NCBI GenBank assembly: GCA_028066595.1
Contig: JALCBJ010000001.1
Coordinates: 144,415 to 208,414, forward strand
Direction of reading: 5' to 3'
DNA: 64,000 bases
Origin: Thermoanaerobaculia bacterium
Lineage (GTDB): Bacteria > Acidobacteriota > Thermoanaerobaculia > Multivoradales > J023
Shown: positions 29,588 through 39,487 of the stretch, piece by piece
How positions within the stretch are numbered: position 1 is the first letter of the stretch
Layout: every line of letters starts with the position of its first letter
Position numbers and translations under genes: made by a program
Notes under the pieces: model-generated
What the model saw: only the letters and a program-made list of their open reading frames with translations
Told to the model about the DNA's origin: nothing
Database searches by the model: none

Positions 29588-30760
29588 GTGCGCAAGCCCG
29601 ACGAACGGACTCGCCGTCGGCGAGATCTCGACAAACAACTTCTCACTTCATCCGCTGCCCCCCATGTGATGGTTCGGAGCTTCCTCTTTACCCAACACGT
29701 GCGCGACCTGAAGCGTGGCGGCGTCACTTCGGACGAGCTGCGGGAACCCTGGCAGAAACTGCGCGACGCGCTGACCCACGAGATGCAGCGACGTCTGCTC
29801 TTCACCGCTTCGCCCAGCTGCCTGGGTCTCTACGGACTACCCGTCTGGACGAAGGAGGCGATCGATGAGCTAGCTGCGGACTGTTACACCGCGGTCTTTC
29901 TACGCCGCCTGCCTGGTCTGGCTGCGCAGCTCAAGAAGAAGGACAACGTAGAGGGGTTGATCTTCAACAATATTCGCCATTTCCTTCACGACCTGCAACG
30001 GAGACACGATCCGATCGGATTCAGGGTGTTCACCTCACTTCGTGCGGCAGTCGTCATAGCTGTCGAGCGGGGCGAGCTGAGCGTCGCGGAGGGTGACTCG
30101 ACGGTGCGCAACACAAGCCTGCTTAAGATTCGTCGGAGCCCCCGCCCCCGTAGTATCGGACGGCACCTCGACCTCGAGTCCGTGGCCGGCAACTGGGCCA
30201 ATGAGCTATTGCCTCGGCTCGTCACCGCCCGCGGTTCGAACGTCGACTCCGTGGTCGAGCAGCTCGCGGCGTTGTTGCCGCAGCTGGCCGAGCAGGGTCA
30301 CCAAGAGGTCGCTTTCGGCGAGCTCGCTCGCCACCTCAAACGGCACGTGCGACAACGTTGGGCCCGCTGGTGGGCGCACCACGAGCAGCAGTCCGAGGCT
30401 GATCGTGGCCCGGCGGACCTGGTGCGAGCCGCACGCCCTCCCGCCAGCTTCGAGGAGCGGCAAGCATTCGAGCGTTTCGTTGCCGATGTCGGGGTCGCTC
30501 TCGGGAGATTGTCGACCGATCGGCGCACTCGAGGCTACCTCGATCAGCTATGGCACTTCTTGCGTTGCCACGCGGCCGGAGACGACGCCATGCCATCCCA
30601 GCGGCGGCTCGCCGAGCTTCTCGACATTCCTAGAGCGCGATTCCCTGAGCTCTATTCCATGCTCCGACAGGCTATCGAGATGCAAGGGGGCCCTTGCGAG
30701 CGAGGTCAGACGCCTACGCAGCTGAGAACCATGGTCCGCGAAAAGGTGAGTGTGTCGTGA
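29588..30760 (+). CDS. Uncharacterised helical protein, distantly sigma-factor-like
   Basis: The 390-residue product has no membrane segment and is predicted mostly helical. One segment (about residues 88-150: AADCYTAVFLRRL...VEGLIFNNIRHFLHDLQRRHDP) resembles a sigma-70 region 2 helix set. The C-terminal 120 residues include a possible winged-helix (RRLAELLDIPRARFPELYSML). I recognise this as a recurrent hypothetical family beside CHAT-protease loci, but I cannot assign a function. It starts at GTG 29588 with a weak ribosome site. ATG 29669 is an alternative. The next gene overlaps by GTGA. Confidence 0.7.
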   Translation: MRKPDERTRRRRDLDKQLLTSSAAPHVMVRSFLFTQHVRDLKRGGVTSDELREPWQKLRDALTHEMQRRLLFTASPSCLGLYGLPVWTKEAIDELAADCYTAVFLRRLPGLAAQLKKKDNVEGLIFNNIRHFLHDLQRRHDPIGFRVFTSLRAAVVIAVERGELSVAEGDSTVRNTSLLKIRRSPRPRSIGRHLDLESVAGNWANELLPRLVTARGSNVDSVVEQLAALLPQLAEQGHQEVAFGELARHLKRHVRQRWARWWAHHEQQSEADRGPADLVRAARPPASFEERQAFERFVADVGVALGRLSTDRRTRGYLDQLWHFLRCHAAGDDAMPSQRRLAELLDIPRARFPELYSMLRQAIEMQGGPCERGQTPTQLRTMVREKVSVS

Positions 30761-31785
30761 AACGAGCGGACGATCCTCCCGTTGCCATCTTGCACCGACT
30801 CTCGGAGCAGGCAGCGGTAGCGCACGATCGGCTCCACGCCACTGTACCGGCTGGCGATGAGCCGGCTGGCGTAGGCGACCTGTGGGTTCTCGACACGCCG
30901 AGTTCGGTGGACGCCGGCAAGCTCGGCGCGGCCGTGGAATGGCTGCAGGTCGATGTCGAGACGAATGGCGGAGACGTCACAGCGGTCTGCCTGGTACCCG
31001 TCGATGGCAGCCCCCTCCTCGGTAGTCCGGATCTGGCGATGGGTGACGGCCGAGTATTGCGCTGCGCCTTGGCTACCTGGTTACGACCGTCCGTGCTCCT
31101 CGGAGCGCACCGTTCGGCACGCCTCGACGCGGGCGATCTCGAGGCTGCGCGGAACTGGTGCGAAAGCCTCGATAACGGTACTTCCGAGGTCTCTCCCGAT
31201 GCGCTCGAAACGGATCGGGATCCGGAATACCGCGAGTGGATCGCCGAGATCGATCAAACGCGTGCGGCGATCCGGCAAGCTCATGGTAGATCCGAACTGC
31301 CCGGCGCAGTGGTCGCCGACGCCCCTGAGGCGGCACGTCGAGCTGTGCCCTACTGGGCGGCGCTCGCTGCCGCCGCGGTGGTGGCCAGTCTTACCGCCGT
31401 CATCGCCGGACAGGCACTCCACATCGCCAAGCTACGCCAGGCCGCCAGCCAGCCGGTGATCGCTCCTGCCGTGGTGTGGTTGGCCACCGGAGAGGAACGC
31501 GCCACAGGTACGCAGACCGTAGCCAGCTCGGCTGCACATGTACTGTTACTTCTCGACCCAGGCGACCTACCCGCGGCGGGCCAACGCTATCGGCTGGAAG
31601 TCCTGCCCGTCGGCGCCGACATTCCATTGTGGAGCGGTGAGCTCCAGAACGGCGACCAACCGGAGCTCTTCGTCCTGCTCCGCGGAAGCCTCCTGTCCCC
31701 CGGCGAATACCGGCTGCTGCTCACAGCGCTCGAGGTTCCGGAGGCGACGACGTCTGAGTATTCTCTGCGCGTGTCGGCCGATTGA
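30757..31785 (+). CDS. Membrane-anchored protein coupled to the sigma-like gene
   Basis: The 342-residue protein starts at GTG 30757, overlapping the previous stop by 4 bp, with AGGTGAG six bases upstream. It has a cytoplasmic N-terminal half (about 1-190), one membrane helix (about 195-218, WAALAAAAVVASLTAVIAGQ) and a C-terminal beta-rich domain. That topology recalls anti-sigma or sensor proteins. No named domain is evident. It faces the degraded CHAT protease gene with only 9 bp between the stops, so the three may belong to one system. Confidence 0.72.
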   Translation: MKRADDPPVAILHRLSEQAAVAHDRLHATVPAGDEPAGVGDLWVLDTPSSVDAGKLGAAVEWLQVDVETNGGDVTAVCLVPVDGSPLLGSPDLAMGDGRVLRCALATWLRPSVLLGAHRSARLDAGDLEAARNWCESLDNGTSEVSPDALETDRDPEYREWIAEIDQTRAAIRQAHGRSELPGAVVADAPEAARRAVPYWAALAAAAVVASLTAVIAGQALHIAKLRQAASQPVIAPAVVWLATGEERATGTQTVASSAAHVLLLLDPGDLPAAGQRYRLEVLPVGADIPLWSGELQNGDQPELFVLLRGSLLSPGEYRLLLTALEVPEATTSEYSLRVSAD

Positions 31786-31794
31786 TCTCTTGTC

Positions 31795-32900
31795 TCAAGG
31801 AGCGCCCAGCAGGCTGAACGCCGCCCAATAGTAGGGCGCCGCCAAGCGAGGGCTCTTCACCCCGGCTGCCTCTGAGTGGCCAGCGATCAACTCGAGTTGC
31901 GCGGCACGCAGAGCTCCGTCCTTGGCCAGGCCGGCTCGCACGTGACGATAGAAACCGATCATCAGATCGGCAGTAGCCTGATCGTCCACATTCCACAGAG
32001 AGGCCAACACGCTCTGGGCGCCGGCGTAGTGGAACGCATGTACCAAGCCGACGAGCCCTTCGCCACCTCGTTCCTGACCGAGACCTGTGGCACAGGCCGA
32101 GAGCACCACCAGCTCACAGTCCAGCCGTAGGGCGTCGAAGATCTCCCACGCTTGCAACAAGCCATCATGGTCCGTTGGCAGTGCCTCGGCTCTCATGGAC
32201 AACGCGAGCCCCGAGTTCAGCGGAAATCGATCGTCGAGATAGCCGTGCACGGCGAAATGCACGATATCGACTCCAGGCTGCAACGCCCGCACGGCGGGTT
32301 CCGTCGCCCTCGGCCCTGTGAACTCGCCACCTCGGTTGGCTGGAAGAGCTCCACGATGCCGTCGATCTCTCGCCGGCTATGTGGCAAGGGTGCGAAGTCG
32401 AGAACGGAACGACGTAGTAGTGAGCGCACCCGCGGCTCGGGAGTGAGGGCCGGGCCCTCGTGTAGCCGAGTCGGGTAGAGCGGATCGCCGAAGGCCGCGA
32501 GACGGCTCGGTGACGCCTCCGAAGGCTCCGGCTTGGCGCGCAAGCGACCGTACAGTGTGGTGGACAACACGCTGTGTACCGGCCGCTTGGCGACCAGATA
32601 CTCGCCGTCGGGCTCGATCAAGGCGGCGAAGGGAAGGCGGTGGAGGGCGCCGTCCGCCACGATCAAGATGCGTTCGGAATCGCCGATCGCATCGGCGGCC
32701 GGTGCAATCAGCAGCTCGAACAGCTGCTGCGCCGCGCGAGTCAATGCACCGAAGAACGGCGACTCGGGATCGCGCCGCTGCAGGATCAAGCGACGAAAGG
32801 CGTCGCCATCGTCAGTGTGTGGACCTCGACGGTTTCCGACTCTCGCCGTGCGACAAAGAGATGACCGGCTTCGCTTCCTACGTTGTCAGCCTCCCGTGAG
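31795..32900 (-). pseudogene. CHAT-domain (caspase-like) protease, degraded
   Basis: The C-terminal part carries a normal CHAT peptidase core with the catalytic His in VHFAVHGYLDD and the catalytic Cys in VLSACATGLG, followed by ASLWNVDDQATADLM. The middle (MILQRRDPESPF...ADGALHRLPFAALIEP) is in a second frame that joins the core at about 32318, where one base appears lost. Further upstream a third frame reads EAGHLFVARRESETVEVH, a typical CHAT strand, joined near 32800. No complete N-terminal region or start can be found before the divergent esterase gene. I read it as a truncated, multiply frameshifted relic, unless the shifts are sequence errors. Confidence 0.8.
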
Positions 32901-32960
32901 GTAAGTCGTGTGACCCGTGATCCAGCACACCTAGACGCTCCCAGCGGAGGAGACGTATCG

Positions 32961-34208
32961 ATGGCCATGTCAACGTTTCTGAGAATGGATTCCCGAATCT
33001 ACTTCCTGGTGTTCGCAGCACTGCTGAGCCCCATGGGTCGAGCTTCTGACGCTTCTGCTGAGGAACCGAGGGAAGACACTCGAGAAAAGGTCCTGGCCGA
33101 GAAGCGAACAGTGACCGAGTATCGAATCGCTGGTCACGTCGAAGGGGAAGAGCGGGTATTGCAGGTCCATACACCGAAGGGCTACGAACAATCGGTCGAC
33201 CTTCGTTTTCCGGTGCTCTACGTTCTCGATAGCGAGCGCAACCTTCCACACACTCTCAACACAGTGGAGTTTTTGACCTCTCGTCGCAAGATGCCGGCTA
33301 CCCTCGTGGTGGGTCTTCCCAATCCCTCAGACGACGCGCGGCGGCGGGACTACAAACCGAGGGGTCCCAAGGACGACGGAGTCGAAACGGGTGGCGCCGA
33401 TGCTTTCTTGCGCGACCTGGAGCAACGGCTAATTCCTTTTGTCGAGCAGCGCTATCGGACCCTGTCGTTCCGCATGCTCGCCGGCCATTCCCGGAGCGGG
33501 CTGTTCGCGCTTCACAGTTTGATCGAGCGTCCAGAGCTTTTTCACGCGCGGTTCGCTTTCAGCCCAGCTTTGTGGCACGACGGCGAAGCCGTGCTTCCCC
33601 GAGCCGAGGAGTTTCTTCGTCGAAGCTCGGCGAGGAGAAGCTTCTGGTTCATGAATTTAGGCGGCAAAGAGAACCCCAACATCACCCATGCTTATCTGCG
33701 AATGCACGATGTGCTCAACCACTCGGCCCAGGATTGGCTTCGTTGGTATGCGCCGCCCATCGCAGCCGACGAGTCCCATGGCACCACTCCGGCGATCGGT
33801 ATGTATCGAGCGTTGCGCCGCCTCTTCACCGGCTACTCGCTATCGGTCGAGGAGTTCCAGAACGGTGGTATCCAAGCGGTTTTCGATCACACCAATCGAA
33901 CGGCCGAAGAACTGGGCTTCCGATTCCCACCGCGTTCGGATCTGGTCAACAGTGCCGGATACTTCCATCTCGAGCGACAGGAAGTAGAGCAGGCATTGAC
34001 CGCTTTCGAGCTCAATCTCAGGCTCAGTCCCAATGATCCAAATGTCTACGACAGCCTTGCCGACGGCTTGGAAGCGGCCGGGCGTCTGGATGACGCGCGA
34101 GACGCCGCCACCAAAGCTTGCCGGATGGCCAGGGAGATTTCAGATCCTCGACAGGAGTCCTTCTGTGAGCATCATGCTCGGTTGATCGGGGCGGGTCAGA
34201 GCTCATAG
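32961..34208 (+). CDS. Secreted alpha/beta-hydrolase esterase with C-terminal TPR
   Basis: From ATG 32961 (GGAGGAG eight bases upstream) the protein is 415 residues. A signal peptide (about 1-32) is followed by a putative-esterase (esterase D/IroE-like) alpha/beta-hydrolase domain, with FPVLYVLDSERNLPHT and the nucleophile elbow GHSRSG near residue 175. The C-terminal 100 residues carry TPR-like helices (VEQALTAFELNLRLSPNDPN). A periplasmic or extracytoplasmic esterase of unknown substrate is the best call. The longer frame from 32883 overlaps CHAT remnants and is not used. Confidence 0.88.
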   Translation: MAMSTFLRMDSRIYFLVFAALLSPMGRASDASAEEPREDTREKVLAEKRTVTEYRIAGHVEGEERVLQVHTPKGYEQSVDLRFPVLYVLDSERNLPHTLNTVEFLTSRRKMPATLVVGLPNPSDDARRRDYKPRGPKDDGVETGGADAFLRDLEQRLIPFVEQRYRTLSFRMLAGHSRSGLFALHSLIERPELFHARFAFSPALWHDGEAVLPRAEEFLRRSSARRSFWFMNLGGKENPNITHAYLRMHDVLNHSAQDWLRWYAPPIAADESHGTTPAIGMYRALRRLFTGYSLSVEEFQNGGIQAVFDHTNRTAEELGFRFPPRSDLVNSAGYFHLERQEVEQALTAFELNLRLSPNDPNVYDSLADGLEAAGRLDDARDAATKACRMAREISDPRQESFCEHHARLIGAGQSS

Positions 34209-34582
34209 GTCCGAGTTGTGTGGTGTAGATAGAGCGTCGGTGAGACCGATCCGTGCAGCCGAAATGAAAGAAGCCGGTGTCAAAACTGAGTCGACCGGTT
34301 TCGTCGAGACACGGCCGAGCGGCCGAGCGGTTGATCCATTTCGAGTCGGCGGTGCGCCTAGGACGGCACAAGGGCCCACCGCGAAGCTGCGGAGCCGCGT
34401 TTCTCAAGCTCGATGATCGCCGCTCGATAGAGCCGGGATCGTTTCGCGCGACGCTCTGTGTCGGTGCTTGGCCCGCTCTTGTAGTCGGTGTCCCGGTCCA
34501 CGTTGGACCGTGGCCGGACACCGCTCGGCGGAGCCTTGGCTTCGCCGTCCGATCTCCACCATCCAATGACACTGGAGCAGAC
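34209..34582 (+). other. Intergenic region
   Basis: This 374-bp stretch separates the esterase from the subtilase. I see no RNA gene, no convincing promoter hexamers and no hairpin with a T-tract. The open frame running through it into the subtilase lacks a ribosome site and is not called. Confidence 0.4.
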
Positions 34583-36748
34583 ATGAAAGACCTATTTCAG
34601 CGAAGTTTCGTTTGGGCTGTCGCCGCGTTCGCTCTCTGCAGCTCGGTAGGGTTCGCCCTCGAGGGTTCGGCAGAGTTCACCGAAGCGACGATACGGGATG
34701 TCGATTCACCCGATGCGGTTCCGGGCCGATACATCGTGATTCTGGACGACCAGAAGGTATTCAAGACCCAGCGCCGAAACAGCTCAGTCCAGCAGACCGT
34801 GCTCGACATGTCCGAGGATCTGGCGAGCCGCCATGGCGGAGAGCTTGTAGCCATCTACTCGGAGTTGATTCGAGGGTTCGTCATCGAGCAGGCAAGCCGC
34901 AGCTCTGCCGAAGCACTTGCGGCCGACGAAGTCGTTGCCTACGTGCAGGCAGATCTGATCACCCGAGGATACGCAACACAGATCAATCCGACGTGGGGTC
35001 TCGACCGCATCGACCAATCGAGTCTGCCCCTCGACGGGAAGTACTCGTATGAAGAAGACGGTAGTGGTGTCCACGTGTACGTGTTCGACACTGGAATCCA
35101 ATGGCACCTCGAATTCGTCGACCGCCTCCATGAGGGGCCGAGGTTCGTCAGCGGAGGCTCGAACGGTGGCAGCAGTTGTGGCGCTCCGCGAGATCTCATC
35201 GATCCACCCACGAGGTGCTTCGGAGACTGCCATGGCCACGGTACCCATGTCGCGGGAACCATCGGCAGCGCCGCCTGGGGAGTCGCCAAAGGTGTGGAGC
35301 TGACGCCGGTCACTGTGCTCGACTGTTCCAACGAGGGACTGAGTTCCGATTTCATCAAGGGCATGGATTGGCTGGCTGCCAACTTCGAGGCGCCTGCGGT
35401 GGCGAACATGAGCATGGGATCGCTTTTCCATCAACCTGTGATCGATGCTCTGGAAGGTCTGATGGCTCGCGGCATCACCATCGTCGCTTCGGCCGGCAAC
35501 GATCACATTTCCCTACAGTGGGGACACGAGCTTCCCGCTTCCCATCCCGGGGCGATCACGGTCGCGGCCACCGACGACGAGGACCGGCGATGGATCGGTT
35601 CAAACTACGGTCCGCTCGTCGACGTCTTCGCCCCCGGCGTCGATATCCTCTCGGCCGGTCATCGGACTTCGACTGCTTTGAAGAGCGGAACCTCGATGGC
35701 AGCACCCCACGTCAGCGGCGTCGCAGCTCTCCTCCTCGACCGGTATCCGAACTATTCACCCGCTGAGATCGAAGCGGCGATCATCGCCTCGGCGACTCCT
35801 GGCCTGGTCATCGATCCTGGCGCCGAGACACCGAATCGCCTGCTGAATGTCGAAGGCATATTCGATTCCACCCTTCCGACATCCCCGGACGAATACGACG
35901 ATATCGATCTCCGTGGCTACACCGACAATGTACCCGGCGACGCGGTTCCGATCTTTGCGGTCGAGCCGGCGCAGGATCACAATTTCCACGAGGCTGGCGA
36001 CACCGACTGGACCATCTTCGCCATCGAGCATGGATACGATGCCACCGTCACGGCGTCACCTTCGGGTTCCACCGCGACCCAGCTCACCATCTACCACGTG
36101 ACGGGCAACTTCGAGGAGATCGCTCCCAATCGGTGGGACATCACGATGTCGGATCTGACATTGGAAGACAGCGATCACACGGCGGGAAGCAACAGCGTGT
36201 CGGTTCAGAACACCACGGGCGACCTCGCAGTCTATGCTTGCCGAGCTACAGCGCTCGGCCAGCACGGTGCGTCGAGCGGATATCAGATCAGCGTCAGCGC
36301 GACCGCGATCGCCTACGATCCGGATCCGTACGACAATCTGAACGGAGTCCGTGGCTACACAGACGACCTGCCGGGAGATGCGGAGCCGATCTCCGCCGTC
36401 GCGGAGCCCCAACTGCACAACTTCCACGATGCCGGCGACGTGGACTGGACGATCTTCGCCATCCCGACCGCCGAGATTGCCACGGTCAGTACGGAGATCC
36501 TGGGCCAAGCGACGGCCCGTCTAATCATGTATCAGGTGACTGGCCCGTACGAGGAGATCTCAGACAGGCGCTGGGACATCACGGAGGCCGTCCTGACGCA
36601 GGTCGATCTCGATCTCAGCAGTGGCAACAACAGCGTGTCGGTGACGAACCAGTCTGGTGAGATCCAGGTCTACCTGGTCAAGGCGGTGTCCGACGGCTAC
36701 TTCGGAGACGATTCGGAGTATCGGATCCGAGTATCCACGGATTCCTGA
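34583..36748 (+). CDS. Secreted subtilisin-like serine protease (S8, proteinase K type)
   Basis: From ATG 34583 (GGAG upstream) it is 721 residues. Order: signal peptide (about 1-25), I9-type propeptide (about 45-128, [10 protein letters not shown]), and a subtilase domain (about 135-420). Catalytic residues are D169 (VFDTG), H219 (GHGTH) and S371 (SGTSMAAPH), with oxyanion N306. Two tandem repeats of about 140 residues (about 436-575 and 577-721) follow, each with a RGYTD-x2-PGDA-x-PI...FH-x-AGD-x-DWTIFAI pattern and unknown role. It is an extracellular protease, and the repeats may bind a surface or substrate. A hairpin follows the stop. Confidence 0.95.
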   Translation: MKDLFQRSFVWAVAAFALCSSVGFALEGSAEFTEATIRDVDSPDAVPGRYIVILDDQKVFKTQRRNSSVQQTVLDMSEDLASRHGGELVAIYSELIRGFVIEQASRSSAEALAADEVVAYVQADLITRGYATQINPTWGLDRIDQSSLPLDGKYSYEEDGSGVHVYVFDTGIQWHLEFVDRLHEGPRFVSGGSNGGSSCGAPRDLIDPPTRCFGDCHGHGTHVAGTIGSAAWGVAKGVELTPVTVLDCSNEGLSSDFIKGMDWLAANFEAPAVANMSMGSLFHQPVIDALEGLMARGITIVASAGNDHISLQWGHELPASHPGAITVAATDDEDRRWIGSNYGPLVDVFAPGVDILSAGHRTSTALKSGTSMAAPHVSGVAALLLDRYPNYSPAEIEAAIIASATPGLVIDPGAETPNRLLNVEGIFDSTLPTSPDEYDDIDLRGYTDNVPGDAVPIFAVEPAQDHNFHEAGDTDWTIFAIEHGYDATVTASPSGSTATQLTIYHVTGNFEEIAPNRWDITMSDLTLEDSDHTAGSNSVSVQNTTGDLAVYACRATALGQHGASSGYQISVSATAIAYDPDPYDNLNGVRGYTDDLPGDAEPISAVAEPQLHNFHDAGDVDWTIFAIPTAEIATVSTEILGQATARLIMYQVTGPYEEISDRRWDITEAVLTQVDLDLSSGNNSVSVTNQSGEIQVYLVKAVSDGYFGDDSEYRIRVSTDS

Positions 36749-36762
36749 CCCGATTCGGGTCT

Positions 36763-36790
36763 GCGGGGTCCGGAGCGTTCCGGATCCCGC
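36763..36790 (+). terminator. Probable terminator after the subtilase
   Basis: A 12-bp stem with one G-T pair (36763-36774 with 36779-36790) and a 4-nt loop is followed by a weak T-containing tract. It lies 15 bp after the stop. Confidence 0.6.
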
Positions 36791-36955
36791 ATCGCATTTG
36801 CTCTAAGGACTCCCCTGAGGCAGATCGAGGGAAGCCTGGCGGTAAGATCCGCGACCGAGGTCCCGATCGTCCTCAACGCCGTTCAGCGGGTTCCGAACAA
36901 TGGCTCGGGCCATCGGCATTCTTCGATCGGCCAATCACCCCGCCTCGGTCACCTC

Positions 36956-37453
36956 ATGCAATCCATCGACCTGATTCGCGACAACCTGGCGAAGAGCTCG
37001 AGCCGCGTCCTCTTGCGGATCGAGGAGATGGCGGACTCCTGCCTGGTCTCCCCGACTCCCGGGGGCGGGCCCCACACGCTCTGGATTCTCGGACACCTGG
37101 CCTATATCGAAGGGCTCGTGGTCCGTTGGTTCATGCTCGGGCAGCTGAATCCACTGGCGGAGTGGAACGAGCTATTCGATGGCGCGGAGGTGAGTGATGA
37201 CGCGAGCCGCTACCCTCCCTTCGACCGGGTCCTCACCAGGTGTCGGGAGATGCGTCAGGAGACCCTGGCGGTTCTGGACTCTCTCACCGAGACGGACCTG
37301 GACCGAACGTGCGCCGAAGCACCAGAGGGTCACGAGGACCTCTTCGGTACCTACCGGCACTGCCTCCAGTTCGTCGCCGATCATTGGTACATGCACCGGG
37401 GCCAGCTCGCCGACGCGCGGCGTGCCGCGGGGCTGGAACGCATGTGGTTTTGA
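36956..37453 (+). CDS. DinB family protein
   Basis: The 165-residue protein is a DinB/YfiT-type four-helix bundle. The three metal-binding histidines are visible: one in LWILGHLAY near residue 45 and two in ADHWYMHRGQ near residues 143-147. Many members are metal-dependent thiol S-transferases with low-molecular-weight thiols, and others are uncharacterised. No Shine-Dalgarno is evident. It is one of three DinB genes within 11 kb. Confidence 0.88.
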   Translation: MQSIDLIRDNLAKSSSRVLLRIEEMADSCLVSPTPGGGPHTLWILGHLAYIEGLVVRWFMLGQLNPLAEWNELFDGAEVSDDASRYPPFDRVLTRCREMRQETLAVLDSLTETDLDRTCAEAPEGHEDLFGTYRHCLQFVADHWYMHRGQLADARRAAGLERMWF

Positions 37454-37469
37454 CGGCAGATTGGCCCAC

Positions 37470-38093
37470 TCAACCCGACGACGAGATCTCGAGGTGGCGC
37501 CAGTCATCGGGCCGGTTGACGTTCCAGAAGATCTTCCCAGGATCTCCGAAGCGAAGCAGCTCCTCGTCACCCACATGCCGGACCCGCAGGTCCGAAAGCT
37601 CGGCCAGCCCATGTAGATCATAGATACCGGACTCCGCACGACGCCTGAGGATCTCCAGCGCGGCCGGACCGAAGACCGAACAGAGTGGCTCCGGTCCCCT
37701 GTCGCGGCGCGGCAGGATCCAGTCGGCGTCGCTCGGCGCCAGGTCTGCGAGATGCCGCAACAGCGCGACCGGGATCAAGGGCAGATCGACAGCAAGTACC
37801 AGGAGACTTTGTCCGGGTCTGGCGCTCGCCGCCCCGAGGATGCCTGCCGCCGGACCTCTTGCGGGTCCATCGGGCACCGACGGCACCGTCTCAGAGGGAG
37901 GTGCCAGACACCTCCCGGCGTCGGCTAGCAAGACGTCTGGCGTGACTCCGCGCAGGCGGTCGAAGGTATGGCGCCAGAGGGGCTTGCCGTTCCCCGCCCC
38001 AGGAGGCCAGATCAGCGTCGATTTGTCGCGCCCCATGCGAGTGGACGCACCGCCCGCCAGCGCGACGCCGACGATCTCGTGCTTCGGGTCCAT
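37470..38093 (-). CDS. mobA: Molybdenum cofactor guanylyltransferase MobA
   Basis: MobA transfers GMP from GTP to molybdopterin to make the guanine dinucleotide form of the cofactor. The 207-residue protein starts at ATG 38093 and has the signature LAGGASTRMGRDKSTL near the N-terminus and the acidic LAVDLPLIP metal-binding motif. The longer open frame to 38384 overlaps ndh and is not coding. TATCGT lies exactly 6 nt before the ATG and no Shine-Dalgarno is present, so a leaderless transcript is likely. It diverges from ndh across only 47 bp. No molybdoenzyme gene is in the window (ActB lacks Mo). Confidence 0.9.
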   Translation of the reverse strand: MDPKHEIVGVALAGGASTRMGRDKSTLIWPPGAGNGKPLWRHTFDRLRGVTPDVLLADAGRCLAPPSETVPSVPDGPARGPAAGILGAASARPGQSLLVLAVDLPLIPVALLRHLADLAPSDADWILPRRDRGPEPLCSVFGPAALEILRRRAESGIYDLHGLAELSDLRVRHVGDEELLRFGDPGKIFWNVNRPDDWRHLEISSSG

Positions 38094-38099
38094 GAGCGA

Positions 38100-38134
38100 A
38101 CGATACCGCCCCGACCTCGTCCTTGCGGTAGCCT
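38100..38134. promoter_or_regulatory. Back-to-back putative -10 elements for mobA and ndh
   Basis: On the minus strand TATCGT (38100-38105) lies 6 nt before the mobA ATG. On the plus strand TAGCCT (38129-38134) lies 6 nt before the ndh ATG. Both genes lack a Shine-Dalgarno, so this 47-bp gap is predicted to drive two leaderless transcripts. Confidence 0.5.
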
Positions 38135-38140
38135 CCACCC

Positions 38141-39484
38141 ATGCCCATCTTCTCCCAGCCCGAACCTCGAGACGACTGGCCCCACGTGGTCCTGGTCGGC
38201 GGCGGATTCGCGGGACTGCTGTGTGCTCGCGGACTCGCCCGCACCAGGGTTCGAGTGACGATGCTCGACCGTCGTAATCACCATCTGTTTCAGCCGCTGC
38301 TGTACCAGGTCGCCACCGGTGGCTTGTCGCCAGCCAATATCGCCGCACCGCTGCGGGCACTCCTGGCCTCTCAGAAGAACACACGGGTATTGCTGCGCGA
38401 GGTCACCGGCTTCGACCTGGAGAACCGCCGGGTGCATTGTGACGGACACGAGGACCTCGAATACGACTACCTCATGGTCGCCACCGGTGCCGGCCAGAGC
38501 TACTTCGGCCGCGACGACTGGGCCAGATTCGCTCCCGGGCTCAAGACCCTCGACGATGCCACGCGTATCCGGCGCAAAGTGCTGCTGTCCTACGAGCGCG
38601 CCGAACAGTCGGACGATCCGGCGGAGATCGAAGCGCTGACGACGTTTGTCGTCGTAGGTGCCGGCCCTACCGGTGTCGAGCTTGCGGGAGCGCTCGCAGA
38701 AATGGCCGCAGGCACCCTCAAGGGCGAGTTCCGGAGTGTTGCCACCGAGCGCAGCAGGGTCCTCCTCGTGGAGGGTAGAGATCGCGTGCTTCCACCGTTT
38801 TCGGAGGATCTGTCGCGCACCGCCCTGCGAGATCTCGAGAAACTCGGTGTGGAAGTTCGGACCGGTACGATGGTGAAGGAGATCGGTGACGGCGTACTGG
38901 AGCTGGCGCCAACGGGTAACGGAGACACCGATCCCGAAAGGCTGCGGGCCGGCACGGTGCTGTGGGCAGCGGGAGTGGAGGCCTCGCCGCTCGGCGGGAT
39001 TCTGGCCGAGCAGAGCGACGCCGGGCTCACCCGGCCCGGCAAGATCGAAGTGGGAGCCGATTGCTCCCTCGCTGGCCGCCCCGAAGTGTTCGTCTGTGGC
39101 GATCTCGCCAGCTTCCATCAGGACGGCGAGGAGCTTCCGGGTCTGGCGCCAGTGGCCATGCAGCAGGGGCGCTACGTGGCCCGTCTGATCGGCCGGCGGA
39201 TCCTCGGCAAGGCGACGGAGAAGCCCTTTCGCTACGTCGACAAGGGGTCCATGGCGGTGATTGGTCGTCGTCTGGCGGTGTGCGACATCCGCGGGCTGGA
39301 GTTCCGAGGTGCCATCGCGTGGATCCTCTGGCTCTTCGTCCATCTGATGTACTTGGCGGAGTTTCAGAACCGCGTGCTCGTCTTGATCCAGTGGGGCTGG
39401 AATTACGTCACGAGGGGCCGCAGCGCGCGCTTGATCACGGACGAGCCTGGATCCCAACGGAGCGAGCCGACCGGCGGAGGTTGA
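38141..39484 (+). CDS. ndh: Type II NADH dehydrogenase (NDH-2)
   Basis: NDH-2 oxidises NADH and reduces quinone without pumping protons, feeding the quinol pool used by the complex III/oxidase operon in this window. The 447 residues carry two Rossmann motifs: FAD-binding VGGGFAGLLCARGLA near residues 13-30 and NAD-binding VVVGAGPTGVELAG near 168-181. They also carry the HHLFQPLLYQVATG quinone-site loop and an amphipathic C-terminal helix (about 385-430) for membrane attachment. It appears to be leaderless. The next gene begins 3 bp after its stop. Confidence 0.93.
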   Translation: MPIFSQPEPRDDWPHVVLVGGGFAGLLCARGLARTRVRVTMLDRRNHHLFQPLLYQVATGGLSPANIAAPLRALLASQKNTRVLLREVTGFDLENRRVHCDGHEDLEYDYLMVATGAGQSYFGRDDWARFAPGLKTLDDATRIRRKVLLSYERAEQSDDPAEIEALTTFVVVGAGPTGVELAGALAEMAAGTLKGEFRSVATERSRVLLVEGRDRVLPPFSEDLSRTALRDLEKLGVEVRTGTMVKEIGDGVLELAPTGNGDTDPERLRAGTVLWAAGVEASPLGGILAEQSDAGLTRPGKIEVGADCSLAGRPEVFVCGDLASFHQDGEELPGLAPVAMQQGRYVARLIGRRILGKATEKPFRYVDKGSMAVIGRRLAVCDIRGLEFRGAIAWILWLFVHLMYLAEFQNRVLVLIQWGWNYVTRGRSARLITDEPGSQRSEPTGGG

Positions 39485-39487
39485 CTC

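Noticed and set aside
38012-39457. 481-residue open frame antisense to ndh
   Set aside because: It is the mirror of a well-conserved gene and has no domain of its own.
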